Part shown: positions 36,880-49,421 of the stretch, piece by piece
Position numbering within the stretch: the stretch's first letter is position 1
Layout of the letters: the number at the start of each line of letters is the position of its first letter
Assembly: GCF_014805625.2 (NCBI RefSeq)
Contig: NW_023998415.1
Coordinates: 19,771,811 to 19,835,810, forward strand
DNA: 64,000 nt
Source: Glossina fuscipes
Lineage: Eukaryota; Arthropoda; Insecta; Diptera; Glossinidae
Direction of reading: 5' to 3'
The notes under the pieces: generated by a model
What the model was told of the DNA's origin: nothing
Databases searched by the model: none
The model's input: only the letters and a program-made list of their open reading frames with translations
Translations under genes and position numbers: made by a program

Positions 36880-37620
36880 CGACGACGCGAGGATAGCACA
36901 ACATTCTGATCAGTACAAATTCTGCAGCCCTGTAAAGGAAATCACAAATTCAATTAGTGAGTTATCAGTACGGGTCATAGTATTGCCGTTGAAAATGCTA
37001 TTCGAGACAAACTTGTGACGGGGCTCGGAAACGCTCCGACCCGGAAAAACATTTTTCTACAGTCGGTATCAACATCGTTCGAGACGAGCCACACATTTAT
37101 TTAAAGACAAAATCAGTAGCTTGCACTCTAACCCGGAAGAACAGCAAAGCGAAAAGCAGCGTCAAGAACGACCGCAAAAAGGACATAGCGAGTAAGAAAG
37201 AAAGCAACAAACAGAACATCAACCCTGTCAAGTATATGGATGCACAAATCATAGGAATGAGTTTTGGACATTTTCGAATTATAGATGCAACCATTGTAGA
37301 GGACATCTTAAAGTCATATGTAAAAAACCAAAATATAGATTTTGTGGAAAATTCGGAAATTAATCTATTTTCAGTCGTATCTGTAGAGCAGTAATCCATT
37401 TCAAGTTAAAATGATTCTTAATAATAAAGAATTCCCAATGCGATTAGACATTGGCCCTATAGATAGTCTAGCTTCGCAAAAAATGTCATAACAGTTATTG
37501 CTTTAATTATAAGTTTAAGCCACGTGAAATGTCGCTGATATCTTGCGATGGTAGTAGAAATTTGCCATTGGCCGTTTGTGAAGTTACCAAGACTTGCAGA
37601 TTTGTCGTCAAAATTGAACG
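36880..37620 (+). mobile_element. LTR retrotransposon relic: gag end, zinc knuckle and protease start
   Basis: Three landmarks follow in order. IRDKLVTGLGNAPTRKNIFL (from 37000) matches the IRD-LV-GL block at the end of insect gag proteins. A cysteine-histidine knuckle (37286-37321, residues C-x2-C-x2-H-x4-C) has a shortened spacer compared with the usual C-x2-C-x4-H-x4-C. PMRLDIGPIDSL (37438-37473) matches the retropepsin LD(T/S)GA loop with Thr replaced by Ile. Each is in a different frame and separated by stops. No RT, integrase or LTRs were identified nearby, so the copy is truncated. Ty3/gypsy-like is most likely, but BEL-like cannot be excluded. Antisense to the host gene, and starts ~730 bp upstream of the 42-bp exon. 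Confidence 0.7.
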
Positions 37621-38139
37621 CGATTGAAGTATCAGATAAAGATATGGTAAAGGTTGTACAGAAAGGTTTGTGGATAGTATTTTTGGGGTGGTTTAATAAA
37701 GGCTGTGTGTAAAGTAGAGCAGCGAAGCTGCGTTTGAAATGTGAACAGAAAATAGATAAATTAGTTGCTTTGAAAATTGGCGAACCGATGAGGTACAGCA
37801 AAGGGGGAAATTATTCAGAAAAATGGTCTCGTAAGCTTTGTTTTTCCGGCCAGTAGAATGCTTATAAAGGACAATACATAGTCGTCAAAGTTCTACACAG
37901 ACTTAAGTCCGTTCCTGGTAAAGAAATTATTGAATGTGTTAAGGCGCTTATTGTGTGCACAATTTCTCAATACACCTCTGTCCTAAATTTTGCGTTCACC
38001 GGATCGCTGGTGACAGTGAGCTTGCGAGACTCATCGTTACATGGATGATTCGTTCGAAAAATGAAAAGGGATCAATTTTGCCATCATGAGTAAGTGTAAA
38101 CTAACAAATAATTTTTTTTAATGTTAACAGTTGATTTAA

Positions 38140-38310
38140 AATAACTTTATCCGCCTGAGGGGCCGAAGGCGAGGGATCTCGACTAGCAACTCAATAGTCG
38201 TGGTTTCGCATCTCAAGTGCGGCGGAGTTTTTAATAAAAGTCGATAGCCTTAGATGCTAGTGCTTTCGCTGGCGAAATTAATAATAGTAATAATAATAAT
38301 AAAATAATTT
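38140..38310 (+). mobile_element. Possible tRNA-derived SINE relic with AAT tail
   Basis: TCGACTAGCAACTCAATAGT followed by GTGGTTTCGCATCTC (about 38200-38214) resembles a tRNA A box and B box (GGTTCGANNCC-like) at roughly the right distance. A run of AAT/ATA triplets (38279-38305) sits 3' like a SINE tail. There is no acceptor-stem pairing I can show. This is pattern resemblance only. Confidence 0.3.
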
Positions 38311-40755
38311 TAAAAAAATTTTTGGAAATACAATGGGAAATAATTGGAAAAATTTAATTTGAAAGTTGAAACGGGCTGCAAGGCATCAACGCTCAACAGC
38401 GCTCAACATTAAACAAAGAAGGGAAATTTGTGAAGTTTCTGTAAAATTTTTAAAATATTTTGAACACTTCCACTGTTTCTTTTATGCGTAACAATGGTAC
38501 AATCGTGTTTAAGCGAATTCAAATTTTCATTATTTATTTATTTTTTTTGATTAAATTCACTTAAAAAAGTTTCATTACAATTCCTTTTGCATTTGGGCTT
38601 GTATCTAATATATATCTAAACAGCCGCTACCCCAGGTTTTCATTGTATGTCCGTCTAAAAGTGTAGCCATATGCTACCGAGAACCTAATAACGGTCAACG
38701 CAGAAACTTGGACTTGACACCACGAGCGTCGGGAGTCTCTCGGGAGAGCAGTATCACATTCTGGTCTATTGAATTTGTATCTTTCAGTGTATACGCGACA
38801 CGCATAACGTCATGAGTTTCTATTAAACAACTCATTATACTAAACAACTCATAACTGTCGTGTTTACCTCTCTACAAACACTTTGAGGCCTTTATAATAT
38901 GTATACGTAATTTTTGTGACATAATGAAGAAGCTTAGAGAAGTCGTGACGGTTTCTTCAACGATGTGCCTTGCGTATATTTAGAATCATTTTGATAATAT
39001 CCCCCTGTTTGTTGCTAATATCAAAGGGGAAATTGGAGATCAGGATTTGCGGGCAGCTTGTCTCTGAGAATGTGTGAGGTCTACCTAATTTCATATAGAT
39101 TTCCTTGCCTGAATTATATCTCTCTACACCTGGCTTTTTAAGACACACAAATGTATAGCATTAAGACTGGTACCCGACATCACGGCAGTTTGTTTTTTTA
39201 TATTTGCGTCTCGTGACTTATTATGGCGTAAGTTAGTTAAATTAAAGTTTCTCATGCATTTTAGTAGCGAATTGCAGATTGATATTTAGACTTGCAATAT
39301 GCAAGCGAGGCAAATATAAACACTATAATGAGATACGATATCACTTCGTTGAAGGGGGTAGGCCGCTGTCATTTTTTTCACAAATTCATTTTGATTTTAC
39401 CTACAATAGGCTTTTGAAATCCTAAAATAAGTGAGAAAAAATTCATTACACGCAAAAAAACCGCAGCTGAGAAGTTGCAGCTTGATGAAAGAAAAGCATG
39501 TTAGTATAACTTCGTCGAGGCAACTTCAAGTAGATGTAAGACTGTGCGCTATTCCGAAGCAATCATTGCTCTTAAAAAAAAAAATTTGGCTATCGAACAC
39601 CAAATTTTATTGAAATATTGCAAGAATGATGGTAGATTGAACACTTGAATATGGGCGTACGGACGGACAAACGGATAAACAAGCTAAGTTTGATTTAAAA
39701 TGTGATTGTGAATAGATCGGTATACTAAACGGTGGATGCGCTTTAAGTCCATCTGGATATTGCGTACATTGGCACAAATTCAATTCACCCTTTCATGAAA
39801 TGCAAATGTTGCATGTTATATGGAGTGTTGACAAATGATCAATGAATTGTATTACTGGCGTTAGTAGTACGTCCTATTTGTACGACGTTAATTTGTAAAC
39901 GCATAGAAGAGACCGAGATAAACAAAAACTATCTAATTATGCCTCTTCAAATTCTTCCTTTATTTATTTGTGAGTTTTTTTTTTTTTTATGCCCATTCTG
40001 GTAAATATTCCTTTCAAACAATTACTTTTGCAATCTTTTCTGTCTATTAACTTTTTATTTGCAATCAAAAATTTTATATGGACATCTTTTTATACAATTT
40101 GAAAATAATTTGAAATTTTAACAATTCATACATGTGGATAACTAACAAGCGTCCACACGTACCAATCGTAAATGTAAACATAAAGTGAAACCCCTCAACA
40201 ACAGAAAACTGAATACAATACTTGTATATCTTTTCGCTCAAATATTTAAACATATCTTACTCAGAGTTCAGATTCAGTTCACAAATGAAACGAAAACGAA
40301 TTTAAAAAAACAAAAAGAAATCTTAATTAGCTTTTCGTAGATTGTTAGATATTTAGCATCAAGACATGGGAAGTTCCTTAATCAGTTTTACACCTAGATT
40401 GTACACATGCAAAACTCACTTTATATAAAAAATTTATTTTTCTTATATGTCGCTGGAAAATTTGCGATCGATATCTTTCAATTTCGAAGCAAATCTAATT
40501 TGTATCCTGGGCATCTATTCGTAATCAATGTGCTCGTTTTACTCGAAATATGATTTATCGAGGTGTCCGTACGACGGATCGTAATAATTTGAGACTTTTT
40601 CATAGCTAATGACTAAATAAATGATCAACTTTCAATCTCGTTAATATATATTTTCGAAAACTTGTAACCCAGTTAGTTGGTCATTAGCATCACATTCATG
40701 TTAAGTCGAAAAATGGTATCAATCGACAAAATCCAATTCAAAGTGCGTAAAAATA

Positions 40756-40795
40756 AATGAGAAATAAATTAGAAATAAATTAGAAATAAGTTAGA
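40756..40795 (+). repeat. Four-copy 11-bp tandem repeat
   Basis: The unit GAAATAAATTA occurs about four times in a row (AAATAAATGA, GAAATAAATTA twice, GAAATAAGTTA) with single-base variants. Confidence 0.8.
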
Positions 40796-41724
40796 ATTAC
40801 AATGGTGTCGTTAATTGTGAATGGTACTAACGTTTGCCGTGCGGCCTAATTTTTGCGCTAAACACGCAAGTGGTTCTGGCAAACATTTTAGTAGATATTA
40901 TAGACGAAAATATGATAAAATGATCAGTGGTTTCAGAGGTTGTCTTAGCCTCTGCTAATCGATAAAAGAAAATCTATGACATTTTGAATCTTTTCATCTT
41001 TGTCTTTGCGACTGTGACGGTACGCAAGAACTACTTGTTAAATTGACGCGTTTTCGCAAGAATAAGTATAAAACATCACATTACCCTCAAAATATCACAA
41101 AATGGGCGTGTTTCACAAAACAAATTATATATTTTCCGCATTATATCATTACCAAAACACTAAAAGAGATCTAAAGGTGTCGACTTTGTCCTCATCCTGA
41201 ATATGTAAAATCAAAAATATCAAAATCAAATTAAAGGCAGGCGTGTAAATATCTAGAGTTAATTACAGTATACGAGTGCAAGCATATCGCGCGAAATGAT
41301 ATATAATAAAATTAAAATTATTTATTCGACAACATACAAGTAAATAAATACAAGTTTGCTTTTAAATTTCAATTTTCCCAGATATGTGATCATAAAGTTT
41401 AATCTATTCTTATAATTATTTTCATAATTGAACATAACGTTGATCTCTCTTAGAGTTGCAAGAACATTTAAAATTTTAATCATTGAGAAATTTCACTGTA
41501 TATATATATATATATTTTAAGATATATACAAATGCGTGTATGTGTGTCCATTTAAATCCAATGACCGTATAATGAGTGTTGTGTGTTTATGGGCCTCTTT
41601 GAACCCTTTAAGCAATTAACCATTAATATTTCGTAGTTTAAAGAGTAAACATTGTGCAATATTTGCACTTGTGCATACAAGTGCACGCACGTATGCGTAT
41701 CATCCTGGAAGCTTACATACATAC

Positions 41725-41759
41725 AAGCATGCATGCATGCATGCATGCATGCATGTATG
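41725..41759. repeat. (GCAT)7 tandem array
   Basis: Seven uninterrupted GCAT units (41727-41754) plus a trailing G, flanked by ACATACATACAA and TATGC. Each overlapping hexamer is the self-complementary GCATGC, so either strand's RNA contains repeated UGCAUG. UGCAUG is the established binding motif of Rbfox/A2bp1 splicing factors. Whether it is bound here is unknown. Confidence 0.9.
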
Positions 41760-42052
41760 CATTTTTTCCAATACATAGAGAGTAGCATGTGTAGATTTTT
41801 AATGAAATTATCAAATATAAACAGAAGTATAAACATACCATCGCACAGGCAGACAACCATACAAACGTAAACGTCGGTTATGTAAGCAAAAACCAATTTG
41901 TGTAAAAAGGAATTTTTATACATGTATGCAATGTATATGTATATATGTATGCATGTATTATACACACCGGGATATATATTGTATATTCGTGTAAATATCG
42001 ATATGTGTTTTATGTTTATATGTATTTGTTTATTTTTATTAGTGAGCATAGC

Positions 42053-42097
<45 letters not shown>

Positions 42098-43227
42098 AAA
42101 ATTGATTTCCGGTTAAATGCGGTAAAAGGGAAATCGAAAAACAAATTCCGATTAAAATTTTAACTAATCAACAACATTTAAAAGGTTGCTGTTGAAAAAA
42201 CAGATTAGCACTGAAATATTAGAAAATTTTTATTGAATTTTAGCAGAGAGAGAAACAAATAATTTTATTTTCGATTTCGTTTCCATTTTTTTCCTTTCCC
42301 CATTTCTTTTTTTTTTTTTTTATTATTTTTATTTATTTATTTCTCCCTGATAGACAAGAATTTTAAAACGGATATAAACAAAATGTCTGGAAAATACAAT
42401 TATTTACGTACCATTGATGTATGTGTTGATTGAAAAATTAAAAATACGGAAATAGGATTCTGCTGAGTATTAGAAATATTAATAAATATTTAAAAAACAA
42501 AAAAAAAAAAAAAAAAACTATATACCTTTGTATGTGTGTATAAATATATATATATATATATATATATGTACATTTTTAATTTGTTTTAAATGTTTCTTTA
42601 AAAAGTAGACTAAAAGCAATTAAGATATAACACCTCTGCAGATTTTGCAAGAAAATTTTTGTTAGTTTAGAAGATGCATTAAATTTTTCCGAATATATGG
42701 GAAAACATTCAGTACTAGAAGGACATAATTTTTCACTTTTCCTCAAGCAACCGGCAAAAAAGTATTAAAGCCCTCATGTGAAGCTATAATATGTTTTTTT
42801 GGTTTTTGCCTATCGAATGCCAATCTCTTTAAAAAATACTTATGTTGTTCATCCATAAGATACGTTCACCTAGCTTTATCGAGACAACCGTTGAATAAAC
42901 AGGAAGCTGAGAGCGATTCAAAGTAATTAAGGAATTCAATCAAGGATATTCTAGGTATGAAAATATGAAAGTGGAATTTGGCCATATGTCTTGCAATTGA
43001 ATTATTTTTTATATCTTAGGCATCCGTTAAACAGTCGTAATATCAACGTTTATCGCAATACAAAAACACTTTCCCTAACAACGAAAATGTCAAGTTTTGT
43101 AAAATCAAGTAAAAAGCATTATTCAATACAAAAACATTCTTTTGTGCATTGTATTTTTTAAGGGGCTATGAAGAATGAATCTATTTTGAGAATCCCAAGC
43201 GCATTAGTTCATAATAGAAACCACGCA

Positions 43228-43470
43228 TCAGCCGTATCGCCTGCTAACTGAGGCTAAATCGTTCGATGTTCGGTGTTTGGCAGGACTGCTATTAGTTGTT
43301 AAAGTCTGATGAAACGGTTGAACGTTAACGCTGCCAACAACAATCAATCGATTTAAAAACATTCGATGCAACACAAGGTCGTTTGTTTGCACGACAACCG
43401 TCCATCCATCCATTTAGTCGAATCAATTTGCGATACATTAGGAAGGAGTAGTCCAAGCGGCTTACTCATG
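43228..43470 (+). mobile_element. Mariner-type transposase relic, C-terminal part
   Basis: In the plus frame around 43370-43404 the sequence reads QHKVVCLHDNRP. It resembles the H-DNARPH block of mariner transposases, where the Asp is the second catalytic residue (cac gac aac at 43390-43398). Upstream, an LN-rich segment resembles the preceding helix. Downstream, SSPSGLL near 43450 is a poor match to the PYSPDLAPSD block. Stops interrupt it and no terminal repeats were seen. Confidence 0.45.
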
Positions 43471-44989
43471 AGCCTGGAGTTCTTCCGATTGTCATATGCG
43501 TGCATCGATGAAGAACGCACTTGCTGAGCAGTGTTTTACTTCTTACGAAATAATTTCAAACACTGACCACGTATAACCACTAATAAGCATTTACAATATA
43601 CGTTTATTCTCCACATAGAAAAACTTCGGTCTCATATGTTATGCAACACAGTCTAACACTCTGAGTAGATCGACAAATTCGCAAAGAAAAACAGAGAAAG
43701 TTGCACTGGAATAACCGACAAATAGGCTGACATTTATACTAAGGGAATAATTCATAAGAAAAATGAAATAAATCTTGAGAATACAAGCGATAAGTAAATG
43801 TGCAGTGAAACTTATTTTAAGAAAATGCCGGTCATATCCGTCAATCCAGCATTTAAAAGGACTTTTAGTGTAAATGGATGCGAGAAAAGTAAACGAAACA
43901 TCATATTCGGTCGTGATCGCGTACGAGCAATGTAGACGTGTCCTTTGAAAAGTGTGGGCTATGATCAAGACTCTTTTGCAAATTTGTAAGCGATATCTTT
44001 ATTTTTGTGAACGGAAGAATATCTACCACGGATACTAAACAGTTGGGCAAATGAACTAATGGACACTTGACTAGAAGGACATGCTTACGTGCATTCGGAA
44101 TATGTAAAAATGACAATACCTGCAAATGAATCAATACAGATTTAAAAATTATTGGCGTTTATTAAAAATAAACTAACGATTAGCGAACGTGCTTCTTAAG
44201 CAAACGTTATGCCTACGAGCATCAGCATAAAGAAGGCATGGAGAGACAGTAAATATTTCTTTGCTACTATATGATAAATGGAATGCCGGTGTTACTGCAT
44301 ACTTTTCCATATTATTATTATTGTTGTTGCTGTTATTAATAATGATTGAAAAAAGTAAAGCAAGCAAGAGCAAATATCATAAGAAAATACATTAAGCGAA
44401 TATTGAAAGGAAAACTTTGTCGAGAATGAAAGAACACGGAAATTTAATCATATTTTTTGAGCGGAAAATGAATCATTTCGTTACAAAATTATAATTCGAA
44501 AGGCGAGGAAATGACAATGTAATGGAAATAAAATGTAAGCAGATACCAATTTATTACAATCTGTATATTTTTTTTGGAGCGAATTTTAGAACAGCAAGAG
44601 CATTTAAACACTAAATTCAACTAAATACAGATTTTATGCAACCTAAGCCAGAGAGACAATAAAACTCACTATCAACGAATAGTTTGACTAGTCGACGAAC
44701 ATGTCAAGTGTCTAAGCGTTACATTTTTAATTAAGTTGACAAAAAGCTACTTCGATCAAAAAAATTAGTAAGCGAAATTAGCAGCTGCATTGCTAGAAGT
44801 GAAGAAATTTTCAAATGAAAATTCGTCAAAATTTCATCCATATTTCATTTCCATTTAAATTGTGTTATTGCAAGATCCGTTGACACATCGAGAAGAACTA
44901 TGTCCAAAATGTATTATTTCAAGTCTATTTTGTCGCCGTGAAATTAATCCTCAATGCCTGGCAGAGGGAATTCAGAGTGTACAACGCCA

Positions 44990-45260
44990 CGATAATTGGA
45001 GAAAACCGTTAACATCACCTTGATTTTTGAGCGAATTTGACGTGATTTTTTTTTTTTATCTTAGGTCACCTTTTGTACAATATTCGGTGTTTCCGATTCG
45101 TATGTACACAACCAAGTCTCATCTCTCGTAATAAGGAGTTTCATGAACGATTGATAGTCAGAATTTCAACTCCTCATCCACATTGTAAAAATCGAGATCA
45201 AATACTTTATGGGTCATACAAAACCAAGCTTAGCGGAAACAGTAATGACGTTTAATGTGA
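44990..45260 (-). mobile_element. Mariner-like transposase relic, catalytic-core fragment
   Basis: The minus strand reads RDETWLCTYESETPNIVQKV with RDETW at 45126-45112. This matches the GDE(S/T)W-Y-YDPET block carrying the first catalytic Asp of mariner-type transposases. Further on, AQKSR near 45025 corresponds to the KPRQSRSK segment, interrupted by an A-rich insertion. Upstream, DLDFYNVDEE resembles the helix before the block. Stops and a frameshift make it non-functional. It is in the opposite orientation to the 43228-43470 relic, so the two are separate insertions or an inverted one. Confidence 0.5.
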
Positions 45261-45604
45261 AATTTGATAAATCATACATTATAGAAATGAGTCATATATC
45301 CTATAGCACTGTCATAATAAACGCATTCACTAATTGAACTGAACTTAATAAATATTAAGAATATTAAGAGATCATAAATGAATCAAGTTATTGAGAAAGC
45401 TAAATCCTTTTAGAAAATAAATAAATGCTTAAAGTCATGGAGGTAGCCATGCTAAAGCTTAATTGCGCTACTTATGAAGCCATCACTTTACTAAATAAAT
45501 TTGGAAGAAATTGTCAACTTGCACTTGCCAGTTCAAGTCAAGCATACAATGGCACACGCTCTACTTATGCCGTATGTTAACTATCAGCAGTAAAGTGATG
45601 TCTG

Positions 45605-46107
45605 ATGTCTATTCGTCTTGTAGATAGTCTTAAACTGATGGCCAACCGCATCACACGTTTGGTGTATAATGTGAGACTCAGAGATGACATCTCCTCGCTT
45701 CTTCGCTCATACTTTTATGCCATTGTCTTTCCACGCCCACATAAAATTAAGGCTGTCAATCTATCTCTACAAAATCGTTCCGCGGCATGTGCCGAATCTT
45801 TTAATCGAACTGCAATCCGGCCAGATCGACTCTGGAATGCGTTGCTGCTAACTTTGAGACCCTTTGACGACTACTTCAACGATTACAGGAGGAAATTGGC
45901 CTTATTCTTGAAGTCTTGAATTCACCCGATACTCACACTTGTCGTTTGCTAAGATTAGCTACAGAATATGGTGACTATTTGTGTATTCTTTTTTCTTTAG
46001 TTATTTGATCAGTTTTTAGTTCTTTCTATGCACATGATTTATACTTATGTCACTACGCATATTGGGCAATGGCTTTATGGCTGCGAACTTAAATAAATAA
46101 ATAAAAC
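45605..46107 (+). mobile_element. 3' end of a non-LTR retrotransposon with TAAA tail
   Basis: A 104-codon open frame (45605-45919) ends with a typical C-terminus of Jockey/R1-like reverse transcriptases: LPRPH-type FPRPHKIKAVN, then RLWNALLLTLRPFDDYF and the RRKLALFLKS tail before TGA. It is followed by ~170 bp of 3' UTR-like sequence and AAATAAATAAATAAA (46091-46105), the short tandem tail of many insect non-LTR elements. This is a 5'-truncated insertion; only about the last 500 bp can be recognised. It lacks the catalytic domain. The intact frame over 300 bp suggests it is younger than its neighbours. Confidence 0.75.
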
Positions 46108-46739
46108 AAACAAAATGAATTTTGCTAACACTAGCAATATAATCTTTTTTTTTTTTTTAATTTTAGTAAACACTTAGCTAATAGTTGCAAGAACGCTTTT
46201 TAAATTATAATCGTACTCACGACATTTTTGTAACCTAACCTCATCAAACCGTGGTATAGCACTCTTCATTATCGTGTAATACAAATTGATTACGTTTATT
46301 ACGTTCAAAATGTAACAAAATATTCGCTCAAAATTTTATATTAAGGAAAGTAAAAATTACAACCAATAACAACTTTTGTTTTATTTTATGTAAACTTGTG
46401 TTCATTCACATAATGGAAATATCAATGAATTTCATATCTCAGCAAACTATCTTTTATGTTAACAAATTTTTGATTATGTCAGGTAGTCTTCACCAAAGTC
46501 AAAACGCTATTAAATCTAAACAGTTTATAGATGATTGTAGGAAATTACAAATAAGATGATAGTTAATGGATATGTATTTCGTATGTCCGACAAATAAAAA
46601 TGAAATGCAAATTAATATCGAAATTTCAAATTTCTCAAGTATATATATGTCGCCGGTACGTGTGGTGCGGTAATCAGTTTTGTTGCTTAGCAGATAAACC
46701 TCAATACATCGTATCCGCCAGACCACTGCACAATCTGTT

Positions 46740-47640
46740 CAACAAGTGCTGCCATACTGGCATCTTCTAAAGCTTCATAGGTAACCGTTCGATAAGTCTT
46801 CGTAAGTAATTGACGGGCGTTGCTGAAACGAATTCAAATTAGATGCACGTATACCACAAGGTTCTGTCCTTTCTCCTTCCCTCTACCTGATATTCATTAA
46901 CGAGAGCACAGTGTATAGGCGGTTTTCTTTCCGTAAGAGACCATGCAGCAACGAGATACAGAAAAATGCTGCATGATGCATGACACATCGTGACGCATCG
47001 TGACCTCACAAAGATATCTGAGTGGGATCAGACTATTGCATAAGCCTTAAGGGCGCCAAAACTCAAAACTGTGTCATAAGGCGCAGGAAAAGTGATGAAC
47101 AAACTCTCCTTTTTGTGGTGTCATTGTATAAGAATCGGCTGCCCTTGATCTTCTAGGCAGAGCATATGTTCGGATTTTTGGAAAGACGTAGTCGAATACT
47201 TCACTGCCGCCGACATCTGTATCACTTACGTCGACTTATCCGGTCAAAATTGGAGTATAATATGGATGGGTGGGCGGGAGCATCCAAACTTTGCTTGAAC
47301 ACCCCCAACCGTATACAGCGAACGGTTCAGATGCTCATGGGCGGAGAAAGTGTGATCCAAAATTTTCAATACCATCGAGTATCGAGGTAATGTGGGCCGT
47401 GTTGTACAGTTTTCGTTACCAACTAAGTCGTTTAACAGAAGTCCAAGACTTTCTGCCTTTCCATCCACGCATTCTGCAGCTGCACGCAAATCATATAACA
47501 CCCTATCGCTACTCGTTGATACTGTCAACCTTTGAAACACCCCACCAGCAATGGTCTCTCTTACCGTGCCTGATGTCTCCATTTTCAAGCTGAACTTTCA
47601 CAACCACTACCACTCTCCACCTCTTACTTTCTATAACTCT
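46740..47640 (+). mobile_element. Degenerate Jockey/CR1-like reverse transcriptase relic
   Basis: The reading, with frameshifts, follows the palm-thumb order of non-LTR reverse transcriptases. CCHTGIF near 46752 and FIGNRSISLR near 46780 match the finger region. PQGSVLSPSLYLIFINE (46854-46904) is the conserved turn before the catalytic box. DLTKISEWD (about 47001-47027) matches the post-active-site helix. IRSKLEYNMDGWAGASK (about 47241-47291) and RIQRTVQ match the thumb, and NVGRVVQF near 47391 the following block. The YADD box itself is not recognisable. Plus strand, antisense to the host gene, and closely behind the 45605 relic. Confidence 0.8.
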
Positions 47641-48539
47641 TCAAGATCACAGCGCTTGGTCTTAGAAAAAAACAAAAACCTACTGTAGAGGAAAAAGCTA
47701 AAAAAAGTTGATATGATCAAGCGATAAACATATTTAAGAGGGGAAAAATATGACGAAACCGTTAGTTAACTAAAAATGATTCACAAGCTTATGAATGCAA
47801 TATAAATAACGGTGAACATCATCGGCAAGAACGATTACAAACAATATTATCATATTCCGTAACTGAGAACTTTACGATCTGTTTATCGAGTTGAAAGCGT
47901 TCACAAACGCCTTTACTAATAAAGGGAATCATTTTAATTAATTGAAACCGTACTTTCAGTTGGCGGGAATAGAATTTTCACTTTATCAAAACATAATGAT
48001 ATGGAATTTTTTTTTATTTGTATTAGTAATACAAGGAATTCAATGCTCGAGTGTTACATGGCATCATGCTGATGGGGTCAATTCGTATCACTTGACTATT
48101 ACACAACGATTTTTGTTTCACAAGCTATTTAGCAAATGTGTCTTATACATGTAAACACGTATACGATACTAGCCAGATAAATGTAGAGGTATGAAGGCCC
48201 AAAAAGAGGAAACGGTATTTGTGTACGTTCGACTTGAAAGGTCATTTGCTGTGCCGCCTTCCAACCATATTCGGCTTTTTTGGGCCATAAAGATTTTCAG
48301 CTCAATTCATTCCAAAGCTTCTTTTGAAGCAAAAACCGGACAACATCGCATTAAAGAATTACATTTCAAATCAAAGGAAAAAAAACTGCTTTAAGCATCA
48401 ACGCACTTCCGTATTTGCCCAATCACTTAAACATGGTGATGGAGGAGAAGAGATAGGATGTGGCATCAGACAGAGAAGTGTATTCCCGATCGAGAAATAT
48501 AGTGACATTCAATAATAAACTTTGACCAAGTATGCTCTA

Positions 48540-49005
48540 CCGTACTGAGATTTGAGCTCACGAACTCTAACTTGCTAAGCGCGATACTTGTCTACTCGGG
48601 TAACTTATACGTTACTAACGAATAAGTTTACTAGAACTTATACTTTTTCTACTCAATGGATATAACTATCGTCGAAACACACAAGATAAGATTTTTAAGC
48701 TTTTCGTCGCTCTTGCTTCTAATCTGTGCACATTGAGCCACTTAGGCTAATTTAAGCTTTAAACTTTAACTTTTCGACTATTTCATATTTCCTCTCTCGG
48801 ATATACTGACTCTGTAGCCATGCTTCTTGTCTACTAATCTCTGCTGTGACCCTGAGTCTTAAATTGCATCGAGGGAAATATTATTATCATCATAATTAAT
48901 TGAGCCAGTGAAATAAAGTCTAAAAATAAAGGTTTAAAGGAGATTTGAATCCACGACTATTGCGTTCATTTGCCTACTCGGCCGCTCAACCGAATATCGT
49001 GCGAA
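48540..49005 (-). mobile_element. Possible tRNA-like/SINE fragments, antisense
   Basis: At 48949-49003 the plus strand has AGATTTGAATCCACGACTAT then CCTACTCGGCCGCTCAACCG, resembling the reverse complement of a tRNA B box and A-box region. A similar layout, more decayed, occurs at 48548-48600 (GAGATTTGAGCTCACGAACT then CTACTCGGGTAAC). Two such pieces 400 bp apart suggest a SINE-like family in minus orientation. No internal pairing was verified. Confidence 0.3.
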
Positions 49006-49370
49006 TATAAAAATATATTTAAATATAATAATGAGGAAAAGAGATGAATTAAATTTATTAATAGCACCGATCAGTTATTGATTTCAAATAATAAGTAAGT
49101 ATTGTGTCGATTTAGAAAAATGAATAAAAAAGTAGAAAAAATTTCATTACATAGCAATATTGATAAAACGAAGGATTTTCAACCGATAGCAACGGTATGT
49201 AATATTGCAATAACTTTATCTCAGTTTATCATGGCCAATCACGTAAGTAAAGAATGACAAAATTGATTTACCTCTCCTTCGCCTTATATTGCATATAAAC
49301 TTAAAAAAAATGTCACTAAAATAAAAAAAAAAATAAAAAAATAAAAAAAAACTGAAAGAAGGTAATAAAA

Positions 49371-49371
<1 letters not shown>

Positions 49372-49420
<49 letters not shown>
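49372..49420. repeat. 49-A homopolymer
   Basis: An uninterrupted run of 49 A inside a larger A/T homopolymer zone (49305-49545). Its length is likely uncertain in the assembly. It lies ~720 bp downstream, in transcript sense, of the RRM1 exon. Confidence 0.95.

Positions 49421-49421
<1 letters not shown>

Noticed and set aside
41552..42163. 165-codon minus-strand and overlapping plus-strand frames
   Set aside because: Driven by the GCAT array, TA repeats and CATA-rich sequence; both strands are open because the repeats lack stops.
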